Positions 1 through 6,682 of a stretch of 8,509 nt of DNA are shown here, piece by piece (position 1 is the stretch's first letter; each line of letters starts with the position of its first letter). Origin of the DNA: Desulfocapsaceae bacterium. GTDB taxonomy: Bacteria; Desulfobacterota; Desulfobulbia; Desulfobulbales; Desulfocapsaceae. Location: contig JAOZLO010000100.1 in the NCBI GenBank assembly GCA_029934775.1, positions 1 to 8,509 of the forward strand, read 5' to 3'. The notes under the pieces are model-generated. The model did no database searches. It saw only the letters and a program-made list of their open reading frames with translations, and had not been told where the DNA came from. The position numbers and the translations under genes were made by a program.

Positions 1-2
1 AT

Positions 3-416
3 GCAATTCTGAAGTTATTTATTAATATTACCTCAGATATGGTTGTTTATCCGAACCAAATAAAAAAACAGCTGAGTGCGGAAATCCCCTTTATGGCGAC
101 TGAAAAAATTCTTATGGCAGCGGTTGAAAAAGGTAAAAGTCGTCAGGATATGCATGAAGTTATAAAAGAACATTCTTTTGCTGCAGGAAAAGTTGTAAAA
201 GAGCAAGGTGGAGACAATGATCTTCTACTACGTCTGGCTGAAGATAAAAACGTTCCTTTCTCTTTAAATGAAATTGAAGATTTAGTAGGTGATTTTTTTC
301 AGTTTACTGGAATGGCAAAGAAGCAAACAGAAAAATTTCTCAGCGAAATTGTTAATCCTCTTCTTGAAAAAAATAAAAGTGCAATGACTGATATCGATTC
401 CTCTCTTTCCGTTTAA
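3..416 (+). CDS. purB: Adenylosuccinate lyase, C-terminal part (5' end outside the window)
   Basis: Adenylosuccinate lyase removes fumarate from SAICAR and from adenylosuccinate in purine and AMP synthesis; it is a cytosolic homotetramer. The frame is open from the left edge (codons from base 3), so only about the last 137 residues are present and the ATG at base 39 is internal. The visible part matches the C-terminal helical region of the clade that includes human ADSL: VVYP, then an ELPFMATE-like stretch (EIPFMATEKI), a RQDMHEVI segment, the EQGGDNDL motif, and FTGMAKKQ followed by NPLLEKN near the end. The catalytic His and the flexible Ser loop lie upstream of the window and cannot be checked. 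The stop is TAA at 414-416. The next gene begins 7 bases later, suggesting co-transcription with the DUF4911-like gene and miaB. Family identification is firm. Confidence 0.9.
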   Translation, partial: AILKLFINITSDMVVYPNQIKKQLSAEIPFMATEKILMAAVEKGKSRQDMHEVIKEHSFAAGKVVKEQGGDNDLLLRLAEDKNVPFSLNEIEDLVGDFFQFTGMAKKQTEKFLSEIVNPLLEKNKSAMTDIDSSLSV

Positions 417-423
417 TACCAAT

Positions 424-624
424 ATGAAAAACTTAGAAGAACTTATCCTGAGAATTGCTCCGAATAAATTTCATTATTTAAAATTTATTCTTGAAGGCTA
501 TGATAATATGGCTATACTTTCCAGCCTCAACCCCAAAGAGGGATTGGTCGTTGTAAGATATCCGGAAAATTTATCAAAGGATTTGTTTTGTCTTCTGGCC
601 AGTATCGGATCAAAATTGTCCTGA
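424..624 (+). CDS. Small DUF4911-like protein, function unknown
   Basis: This 66-residue protein starts with ATG 7 bases after the purB stop and ends 39 bases before the miaB ATG, so it is probably in the same operon. It has no signal peptide, no membrane segment and no cysteine cluster apart from a single Cys near the C-terminus. The central block (FHYLKFILEGYDNMAILSSL, then NPKEGLVVVRYP) resembles DUF4911 proteins as I remember them, which share a 'KFIxEGYDxxA' stretch followed by a 'P.EG.V' strand; the order suggests a small helix-strand-strand-helix domain. No clear Shine-Dalgarno precedes the ATG, so translation may rely on coupling to purB. No function is known to me. A family search would settle the assignment; I am fairly sure it is a real gene, less sure of the family. 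Confidence 0.65.
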   Translation: MKNLEELILRIAPNKFHYLKFILEGYDNMAILSSLNPKEGLVVVRYPENLSKDLFCLLASIGSKLS

Positions 625-663
625 AAAAATAGTTATAATTTTAATAAACGGTTGCAATATCCT

Positions 664-2004
664 ATGGATCAGAAAGTTTTTTTTATCAAAACCTTTGGTT
701 GTCAAATGAACGAGAGAGATTCTGAGATAATGGCACAATCTCTTTCAAACCATGGGTATGTAGAGGGTATGGACATCAATGGAGCAGATCTGATAATTCT
801 CAACACCTGTTCAATCAGAGCTAAGGCTGAGCAAAAAGTCATGAGTATGCTTGGTTATCTTCGAAAGACAAAAATAAAAAAACCTGACCTCAAAATTTGT
901 GTTGCGGGTTGTGTTGCCCAGCAGGAAGGAAAGAAAATTATTTCAAAAATGACTCATGTCGATCTTATAGTAGGAACTCAAAATATATATAATATCGGTG
1001 AGTTATTAAATAATGTCTCTATAAATGGCCCACAGGTTATCACTCATCTCGAGGACAAATACGATATTCCAAATCTTATTCCTGATCTCTCTCCTGCCAC
1101 AGTGCCCTTCCGTAAATTTGTAACGATAATGCAGGGGTGTAATAACTACTGCACATACTGTGTCGTCCCACACACAAGAGGCCGTGAAGTATCACGTAAA
1201 GTCAATGATATAATAGATGAAGTTGCTATTTTAGTTAAGGCTGGCGTAAAGGAGATCACCCTGCTTGGGCAGAATGTAAACTCATATGGTAAAACGAATT
1301 CAGTCAGTGATTTCTCAGGGGCCTATTCATTTTCTGACTTACTGCGCGATGTCTCAAAAATTGAAGGTCTTAAAAGATTGCGATTTACAACATCCAACCC
1401 TAAAGATTTGACAGATGAACTCATGCGTTGTTTTGAAGACATAGATAATTTATGTCATCAGTTTCATCTCCCTGTGCAGGCTGGTTCCGACTCTGTTCTC
1501 AAAAAAATGAACCGTAAATATACTGTGGATCAATATTTGACACAAGTTGATAAATTGCGTCAATATTGTCCTGAAATTGCACTGACTACAGATGTTATTG
1601 TGGGCTTTCCCGGGGAGAGTGCTCAGGATTTTGAAGGGACAATGAATCTTCTTGAAAAGGTTCAGTTTCACGGATCATTTTCATTCAAATATTCAGACAG
1701 GCCGGGTACCCGTGCTATTGTATTCGAAGATAAAATTGAAGAATCGGTTAAATCTGAACGTCTTGCAAGGTTCCAGGCCCGGCAGGGTGAAATAAGCCTC
1801 AATCGTAACAGAGAATATGTCGGCAAGACAAAAACTGTAATGGTTGAGGAGTGCAGCGAAGAAGGTGTGAAGAGTCGCACTGAAACAAACCACATTGTGC
1901 ACTGTGCCAAAACAACAGAACTGAAACCAGGAGATTGTGTTGATGTCACCATAACTCATGCAGGTAGACACTCTCTTAAAGGGCAATTAAAACCACTAAG
2001 GTAA
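664..2004 (+). CDS. miaB: tRNA-2-methylthio-N6-dimethylallyladenosine synthase (MiaB)
   Basis: This radical SAM methylthiotransferase converts i6A at tRNA position 37 to ms2i6A, supplying both sulfur and methyl group, in the cytosol. From the ATG at 664 it has 446 residues, typical for MiaB. The N-terminal UPF0004 domain carries its three cluster ligands C13 (TFGCQMN), C49 (NTCSIR) and C83 (AGCVAQQ). The radical SAM CxxxCxxC is C159-C163-C166 (GCNNYCTYC), followed by VVPHTRGRE. Further family motifs are LLGQNVNSYG, LPVQAGSD, TDVIVGFPGE and FKYSDRPGT, and the last ~65 residues form a TRAM RNA-binding domain. A TTG at 652 would add four residues; I prefer the ATG because the first strand (VFFIKTFGCQ) begins just after it, though neither has a strong Shine-Dalgarno. 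MiaB is preferred over the paralogues MtaB and RimO on overall motif match. It converges with parC, 18 bases between stops. Confidence 0.94.
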   Translation: MDQKVFFIKTFGCQMNERDSEIMAQSLSNHGYVEGMDINGADLIILNTCSIRAKAEQKVMSMLGYLRKTKIKKPDLKICVAGCVAQQEGKKIISKMTHVDLIVGTQNIYNIGELLNNVSINGPQVITHLEDKYDIPNLIPDLSPATVPFRKFVTIMQGCNNYCTYCVVPHTRGREVSRKVNDIIDEVAILVKAGVKEITLLGQNVNSYGKTNSVSDFSGAYSFSDLLRDVSKIEGLKRLRFTTSNPKDLTDELMRCFEDIDNLCHQFHLPVQAGSDSVLKKMNRKYTVDQYLTQVDKLRQYCPEIALTTDVIVGFPGESAQDFEGTMNLLEKVQFHGSFSFKYSDRPGTRAIVFEDKIEESVKSERLARFQARQGEISLNRNREYVGKTKTVMVEECSEEGVKSRTETNHIVHCAKTTELKPGDCVDVTITHAGRHSLKGQLKPLR

Positions 2005-2022
2005 CACCCTTCCCTGTTCCAG

Positions 2023-4080
2023 CTATTCTTTTTTATCTTTTGTGTTCTGCTCTTCTACCGAGTCTACCTTGGAACCTTCAGCAGGTTGAGTAAAACCAGA
2101 TTTTGGGCTGAAACCAGGGAGTGGCAAATTCTTTTTCACAGGGAGTACTCTTGGTCCCGTGGCAGAGACAACCCTTCTCACCACTCGATTAGATACCCTT
2201 TTTCCCTTAGCTGATGCCCCCTTTATAAGATGATCATCAAATATGATGTCAAGAATGTTTGTACGCGCTCTTGAAGAAGGCATTAAGTTCACCCGCGCAA
2301 ACTTTTCTTCACCAAAACTCATCAGCAGAATTTTCGATCTTTTATGTTCCGAAAATAACCTGTACTCTTTCTCGAGTATAAATTTAGGGCTGTTAAACCG
2401 TTTTACATAGGCAACATTTCCGGCGCCGTCTCTGTATATCATATTGAAAATTGTATTTCTTTTTACTATTCCAAACCACTCCATATCATGCCCGACAAAC
2501 AACTTGTCTGTGACTGGAATAATTTTGTAGAGGCCGGTACTAAATATAAGAATCAGTCGGTCATATTCTGAGCAGGTTACCGATTGATCTTCTTTTTCAT
2601 TTTCGGTTTTGATCAGGTGGCCCATAAAGCCGGTTTGGCGATTATATCCAATAACAAGGTTAGACAGGGCAATTTTTCTGATAATCATCTCAGAAAAACT
2701 TTTTATCTCTGTTTTTCGGGGATAATGTGCGCCATATTTTTCAAGGATGCTGTTGAGGAAGGATATGCTGTATCCTGTCATATCTTTCAGGGAGCGTTTT
2801 ATTCCAGCTATTTCCTTCCTGATCCCTCTTATCTCTTTCAACTGCCTGTTGATATCGTACCTTGAAATACGTTTAATTTTTATCTCAAGTAATTTTTCGA
2901 TATCTTCATTTGTCACTGGATGGAGTAATTCCTCAGTAAAACCGGTCAGACCTTCCTTAACACCTTTTATGACTGCATTATAACTTGTCTCTTCCTCAAT
3001 ATTCTTATACAGCCTTTCTTCTATGAAAATTTGCTCAAGAAGTCTGGAATGTAATTTTTCCTCCAGACGATTCAGGTCAATTTCGAGTCCTTTTTGAAGA
3101 TCTTCTTTGAGCTTATAGGTATTGTGTTTCAATACTTCACTGACACTAGTCGTTTCCGGTGTCGTACCATTGATCAGTGTCAAGTTTGGAGTAATGGAAA
3201 CTTCACAGTCAGTGAACGCATAGAGCGCTTTTATGGTGTCTTTAGCATAGACACCTCGTGCAAGTTTAATTTCAACTTCAACTTCTTCTGCTGTGTAGTC
3301 GTTAATGGATACGATTTTTATTTTTCCGGCCTTCGCAGCTTTTTCAACAGAATCTGTCAGGGATTGCGTGGTAGTTGTATACGGAATTTCTTTGATAAGT
3401 ATTGTTTTTTCATTTTGTTCCTCTATACGAGCCCTGCATCGAATTTTTCCATTACCATCTTCATAGTGAGTTACATCAACAAAACCCTTTTGTGGAAAAT
3501 CGGGAAAAAGAGTGAACTCTTCGCCTGACAATATCTTTTTCTGAGCTTTCAGTAATTCACAAAAATTATGGGGCATGATTTTTGTCGCCATACCAACAGC
3601 AATACCTTCAGCTCCTTGAAGGAGTAATAAAGGTATTTTGGCAGGTAAAGTAACTGGTTCCAGCATTCTTCCATCATAGGATTCTACAAATTCTGTAAGA
3701 TCCTTATTAAAAAGGACCTCTTTGGCGAGAGGAGACAGTCTGCATTCAATATATCGTGCAGCAGATGCCCTGTCTCCAGTAAAAATATTGCCAAAATTCC
3801 CCTGCTGGGTTATCAAAAAACCTTTGTTTGAAAGATTGACAAGAGCTGCGAAAATTGATTGATCCCCATGGGGATGCAGTTTCATTGTCCCGCCAACAAC
3901 GTTGGCCACCTTGTGAAAACGTCCATCCTCCATATTAAAAAGAGTCTGGAGAATACGGCGCTGTACAGGTTTCAGGCCGTCGTCAATGGTAGGTATTGCC
4001 CTTTCACGGATAACATAAGAGGTGTATTCAAGAAAGTTTTTTTCAAACAGTTGATGAAGTGTGCCGACAGTTGCTTCCAT
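2023..4080 (-). CDS. parC: DNA topoisomerase IV subunit A, divergent type
   Basis: This is the DNA breakage-rejoining subunit of a type IIA topoisomerase, which with ParE unlinks daughter chromosomes. It has 685 residues from the ATG at 4080. The winged-helix/tower core holds the DGLKPVQRRIL stretch (34-44), HPHGD (69-73), GNFGN (94-98), the catalytic R109-Y110 (SAARYIE) and EGIAVGMATKIMPHN (158-172). Residues about 330-440 are charged and helical (coiled-coil gate). A reduced C-terminal domain starts near IGYNR (478-482); I see no GyrA box, which argues against gyrase, and the final ~25 residues are a charged tail. The 'TGDRASAARYIE' region resembles Bacteroidetes-type ParC. The positions matching E. 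coli GyrA Ser83 and Asp87 are Q74 and A78. A TTG at 4107 would overlap parE; the ATG lies 10 bases after the parE stop, with GGAG 13 bases upstream, and precedes the conserved N-terminus. Confidence 0.9.
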   Translation of the reverse strand: MEATVGTLHQLFEKNFLEYTSYVIRERAIPTIDDGLKPVQRRILQTLFNMEDGRFHKVANVVGGTMKLHPHGDQSIFAALVNLSNKGFLITQQGNFGNIFTGDRASAARYIECRLSPLAKEVLFNKDLTEFVESYDGRMLEPVTLPAKIPLLLLQGAEGIAVGMATKIMPHNFCELLKAQKKILSGEEFTLFPDFPQKGFVDVTHYEDGNGKIRCRARIEEQNEKTILIKEIPYTTTTQSLTDSVEKAAKAGKIKIVSINDYTAEEVEVEIKLARGVYAKDTIKALYAFTDCEVSITPNLTLINGTTPETTSVSEVLKHNTYKLKEDLQKGLEIDLNRLEEKLHSRLLEQIFIEERLYKNIEEETSYNAVIKGVKEGLTGFTEELLHPVTNEDIEKLLEIKIKRISRYDINRQLKEIRGIRKEIAGIKRSLKDMTGYSISFLNSILEKYGAHYPRKTEIKSFSEMIIRKIALSNLVIGYNRQTGFMGHLIKTENEKEDQSVTCSEYDRLILIFSTGLYKIIPVTDKLFVGHDMEWFGIVKRNTIFNMIYRDGAGNVAYVKRFNSPKFILEKEYRLFSEHKRSKILLMSFGEEKFARVNLMPSSRARTNILDIIFDDHLIKGASAKGKRVSNRVVRRVVSATGPRVLPVKKNLPLPGFSPKSGFTQPAEGSKVDSVEEQNTKDKKE

Positions 4081-4090
4081 AAAGTAAATT

Positions 4091-5932
4091 CTACTCCAGT
4101 TCTTCAAATATCAAATTATCCATAATATACTTCCGCCTGTCCGGGGTGTTTTTGCCCATATAAAAAGAGAGCACCTTGGTTACCTCGCTCAGCGAATCGA
4201 GGGTCACCTGCTTCAGGCGAATATCAGGGCCAATGAATTGTTTGAATTCTTTTGGGGAAATTTCTCCGAGTCCCTTGAATCTTGTGGTCTCTACAGCTTT
4301 TTTATTTTTTCCTTTTCCCTGAAGTTTTGTGGTTCCCTGCTGTTTTTCCTTCTCTGAGTAACAGTATATGGTTTGTTCCCTGGGCCGTACACGAAATATT
4401 GGTGTTTCCAGGATATATATATGGCCCAGTTTTACTAATGGTTCAAAATAGTGGAGGAAAAAAGTAAGGAGAAGGTTTCGTATATGGAGTCCGTCAACAT
4501 CGGCATCTGTTGCCAGTATTACATAATCAAACCGCAGATCACCAATTGAGTTCTCAATATCCAGAGATCTCATCAGGGAGTACATTTCATCATTTTTATA
4601 CAGAACGGCAAGTTTTTGACCAAGAACATTCATCGGTTTTCCTTTAAGAGAAAACACTGCCTGAGTCAGTGGGTCCCTGGAAGAAACGATTGAACCGGCT
4701 GCTGACTGCCCTTCTGTGATAAACAGCATATTTTCCTGTCCAGGCTCGGAAGGCTTCTTTTTTGATGGATGGTATTTGCAATCTTTGAGCTGGGGAATTT
4801 TCAAGGCTACTTTTTTTGCTTTAGCTCGTGCTTCTTTTCGTACACTCTGCAGCTCTTTTCTGACTTTTTCGTTCCTGAAAATTTTCTCTATCAGTGTGTC
4901 GGCAGATTCTGTATCCTTGTAGAGGGCACTGGAGACTGCCTCCTTTACAGTGGTCACGATTATTGAACGAATTTCAGTATTTCCAAGTTTATTTTTAGTC
5001 TGTGACTCGAACACAGGGTCTTTTATCTTAATAGCTAAAGTTCCTACAATTCCGTCTCGAACATCTGTGTTCACAAATTTTTTATTTGAATATTCGTTAA
5101 CACCCTTCAGTATGCCCTCGCGAAACGCAGAGAGGTGTGTTCCACCCTCACTGGTGTATGTTCCGTTTACAAAGGTAAAATAACTGTCGCCAAAGGAATC
5201 TGTATGAGCAAAAGCAAATTCAAGAGTGGGTTCTTTGTAATATATCGGTTTATAAAGGTTGGCTCCATCGAGCTCCTTATCAAGCAGATCAAGCAACCCA
5301 TTTGCTGAGTAAAATTGCTTTTTGTCCAGGTACAGCTTAAGACCGGCATTCAAGTAGGCATAACGCCACATCCTTTTTTCAACAAAGGAGAGATCGAATT
5401 GAAAGCCGGGGAACATATCTTTAGAGGGTGAGAATTCAATATGAGTGCCGTTTTTTTCCCTGGTTTCGCCGTTTTTTTCTTCAATGAGATCCCCGTCTAT
5501 AAAATTCGCTTCTGCATATTTTCCATCACGATAGGCAGTAACGAGAAATTGTTCAGATAAAGCATTAACTGCTTTAGTGCCTACGCCATTGAGTCCAACT
5601 GAAAACTGAAACACATCGGTATTATATTTTGCCCCTGTATTGATAATTGAGACACAGTCAACAATCTTACCAAGTGGAATTCCTCGGCCAAAATCGCGTA
5701 CTGTTACTCTGCCATCTTCACCAATTGATACGTTTATTCGTTTTCCTGCCCCCATAATGAATTCATCTATGGCATTATCAACAACTTCTTTTAGTAGTAT
5801 ATAAATACCATCATCATGGTTTGATCCATCACCCAGCCGTCCTATATACATGCCCGGACGTTTCCGGATATGTTCAAGAGAACTCAGAGTTTTGATTTTA
5901 CTTTCGTCGTAATTATGGGCAGATGCTGTCAT
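4091..5932 (-). CDS. parE: DNA topoisomerase IV subunit B, divergent type
   Basis: This is the ATPase and Toprim subunit that pairs with the ParC encoded just downstream. It has 613 residues from the ATG at 5932. The GHKL ATPase domain shows the N box (E49, N53 in EVVDNAIDE), D80 with GRGIP (DFGRGIP), and the ATP lid GLNGVGTKAVNALS (113-126). The transducer domain follows. The Toprim domain has E407 (ITEGQSAAGS) and the DxD pair D478/D480 (TDADVDGLHIR); the C-terminal segment includes TRFKGLGE and RKYIMDNL. ParE is preferred over GyrB because of the neighbouring ParC, the lid sequence, and length below gyrase. The residue after EG is Q409, where most GyrB/ParE proteins have Asp (E. coli GyrB Asp426). 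A TTG at 5971 would add 13 poorly conserved residues. The gap to the upstream Cys-rich gene is 89 bases, so a promoter of its own is possible. Confidence 0.92.
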   Translation of the reverse strand: MTASAHNYDESKIKTLSSLEHIRKRPGMYIGRLGDGSNHDDGIYILLKEVVDNAIDEFIMGAGKRINVSIGEDGRVTVRDFGRGIPLGKIVDCVSIINTGAKYNTDVFQFSVGLNGVGTKAVNALSEQFLVTAYRDGKYAEANFIDGDLIEEKNGETREKNGTHIEFSPSKDMFPGFQFDLSFVEKRMWRYAYLNAGLKLYLDKKQFYSANGLLDLLDKELDGANLYKPIYYKEPTLEFAFAHTDSFGDSYFTFVNGTYTSEGGTHLSAFREGILKGVNEYSNKKFVNTDVRDGIVGTLAIKIKDPVFESQTKNKLGNTEIRSIIVTTVKEAVSSALYKDTESADTLIEKIFRNEKVRKELQSVRKEARAKAKKVALKIPQLKDCKYHPSKKKPSEPGQENMLFITEGQSAAGSIVSSRDPLTQAVFSLKGKPMNVLGQKLAVLYKNDEMYSLMRSLDIENSIGDLRFDYVILATDADVDGLHIRNLLLTFFLHYFEPLVKLGHIYILETPIFRVRPREQTIYCYSEKEKQQGTTKLQGKGKNKKAVETTRFKGLGEISPKEFKQFIGPDIRLKQVTLDSLSEVTKVLSFYMGKNTPDRRKYIMDNLIFEELE

Positions 5933-6021
5933 AGTGGGTCTTTCAGATAGAATGAAGTTAGTAATGGACAAACATACTATTGCATTTTCATTGAATACGC
6001 AACATCGTTAAAATCAACTCC

Positions 6022-6234
6022 TCACATCATTCTGATTCGTTCACAATCAGGACAGATCCAGGTAGGTCCATTGCTGATTCCCCATTTATTCTCTTCAAAG
6101 CACTCTTTACAGATTTGAAAACCACAGGGACAGCTCCAGCAAAATTCTTGTTTCTGTTTGCAGCAGTGACACCGATACTCACCTATTTTTCTCCGCCTGA
6201 AACTTATCTTTTTTGTGCCAGTTTCACGCTTCAT
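6022..6234 (-). CDS. Small Cys-rich (probable zinc-binding) protein, function unknown
   Basis: I do not recognise a named family. The 70-residue product has a strongly basic N-terminal arm (residues 2-16, including RRRK) and then ten cysteines plus H23. They form four CxxC pairs, C22/C25, C32/C35, C42/C45 and C61/C64, with extra C24 and C37. Four pairs in 45 residues fit two zinc sites, either a cross-braced RING-like or a tandem treble-clef/ribbon arrangement. The segment WGISNGPTWICPDC near the end looks like a conserved rubredoxin-like knuckle. The ATG overlaps the cutA stop as ATGA, and GAGGTG at 6240-6245 sits 5 bases upstream, so the start is well supported and expression should be coupled to cutA. 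A nucleic-acid or protein adaptor, or a metal-binding role linked to CutA, are possibilities only. The gene is very likely real. Confidence 0.75.
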   Translation of the reverse strand: MKRETGTKKISFRRRKIGEYRCHCCKQKQEFCWSCPCGFQICKECFEENKWGISNGPTWICPDCERIRMM

Positions 6235-6551
6235 TTTTTCACCTCACTTTCTACCCAATCCGTATATTCGACACTGCTTCCGATTACAGCCTGAACTACG
6301 ATTTCAGGAAGTTGATAGGGATGAATCTCTTTTAACCTGGCTTTAACCTGTTCACAAAGCGCTTCTGTTGTTTTCAGCGTCAAGATAAATTCAGTCGAAG
6401 AAGCTATGTCTCCATCCCACCGATAATAACTTGTTATCGGGCTGGAAAGTTGTGCGCATGCGATAAGCTTCTCACTTAAAAGCGACCTGGCAATTTTTTC
6501 ACCATCTTTTTTATTTTCAAAGGTCGTTGAAATTATAACAAAAGGATACAT
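6231..6551 (-). CDS. cutA: CutA1-type divalent cation tolerance protein
   Basis: CutA1 is a small cytosolic trimeric protein with a ferredoxin-like fold related to PII signal proteins; it was named for copper tolerance in E. coli, but its biochemical role is unsettled. The 106-residue length is typical. Visible family features are the first strand and helix (VIISTTFENKKDGEKIARSL), the LIACAQL segment with C32 (the family usually has ACVN/ACAQ), YYRWDGDI (W45), the strand FILTLKTTE, and the HPYQLPEI motif (77-84) leading to the final DW. The ATG at 6551 fits the start of the first strand; no strong Shine-Dalgarno is seen. It is the first gene of a minus-strand group, divergent from coaX, and overlaps the downstream Cys-rich gene by 4 bases. 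Whether that pairing reflects shared metal biology is inference. Confidence 0.93.
   Translation of the reverse strand: MYPFVIISTTFENKKDGEKIARSLLSEKLIACAQLSSPITSYYRWDGDIASSTEFILTLKTTEALCEQVKARLKEIHPYQLPEIVVQAVIGSSVEYTDWVESEVKK
6240..6245 (-). promoter_or_regulatory. Shine-Dalgarno site of the Cys-rich small gene
   Basis: On the minus strand GAGGTG lies 5 bases before the ATG at 6234, inside the last codons of cutA. It confirms that the 70-residue frame starts at the ATGA overlap and supports it being translated. Confidence 0.65.
6420..6440. repeat. 7-bp inverted repeat inside cutA
   Basis: CCGATAA (6420-6426) and TTATCGG (6434-6440) are exact reverse complements around a 7-base spacer, and the inner bases can add a G-T and an A-T pair. 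It lies in the codons around the YYRWDG segment of cutA. No U-run follows on the cutA strand. Chance is a reasonable explanation. Confidence 0.4.
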
Positions 6552-6682
6552 ATTGTGGGCTCATAGTATAGGTTAGTATTGATTGGCTTATAAATTATTC
6601 GCTTGTTTTTTCCAATATAATATCTTAGCCAACAATTCAAATAGAATATAACCTTCCTCCCCAATTAAAATAAGGAGAAGAA
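6552..6682. promoter_or_regulatory. Divergent cutA/coaX intergenic control region
   Basis: These 131 bases separate the divergent starts of cutA and coaX, so promoters for both should lie here. On the plus strand a perfect TATAAT stands at 6616-6621, about 62 bases before the coaX ATG, but no good -35 box sits 15-19 bases upstream. On the minus strand TATACT (6570-6565) is a possible -10 for cutA, again with a poor -35, and it would leave a very short leader. No clear operator, riboswitch or terminator hairpin was seen. The region as a control region is safe; the individual boxes are weak. Confidence 0.45.
6672..6677 (+). promoter_or_regulatory. Strong Shine-Dalgarno site of coaX
   Basis: AAGGAG lies 5 bases before the ATG at 6683 and fixes the coaX start. 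It is the best ribosome binding site in the window; the coupled gene downstream has none, which supports translation of the pair from here. Confidence 0.8.

Noticed and set aside
2005..2022. Possible terminator between the convergent miaB and parC stops.
   Set aside because: Only a 4-bp stem can be drawn near here and no hairpin is followed by a clear U-run on either strand.
3094..3528. A 144-codon open frame on the strand opposite parC.
   Set aside because: It is antisense to the conserved core of parC, has no recognisable motif or ribosome binding site, and looks like a shadow frame.
3862..3875. 14-base perfect palindrome ATCCCCATGGGGAT inside parC.
   Set aside because: It is produced by the codons for the conserved His-Pro-His-Gly-Asp motif (CAT CCC CAT GGG GAT), so it needs no separate regulatory explanation.
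5974..6002. Possible parE promoter on the minus strand, TTGCGT - 17 bases - TAGTAT, in the gap before parE.
   Set aside because: Spacing is ideal but the boxes match at only three and four of six positions, not enough in AT-rich DNA; transcription could equally run through from cutA.
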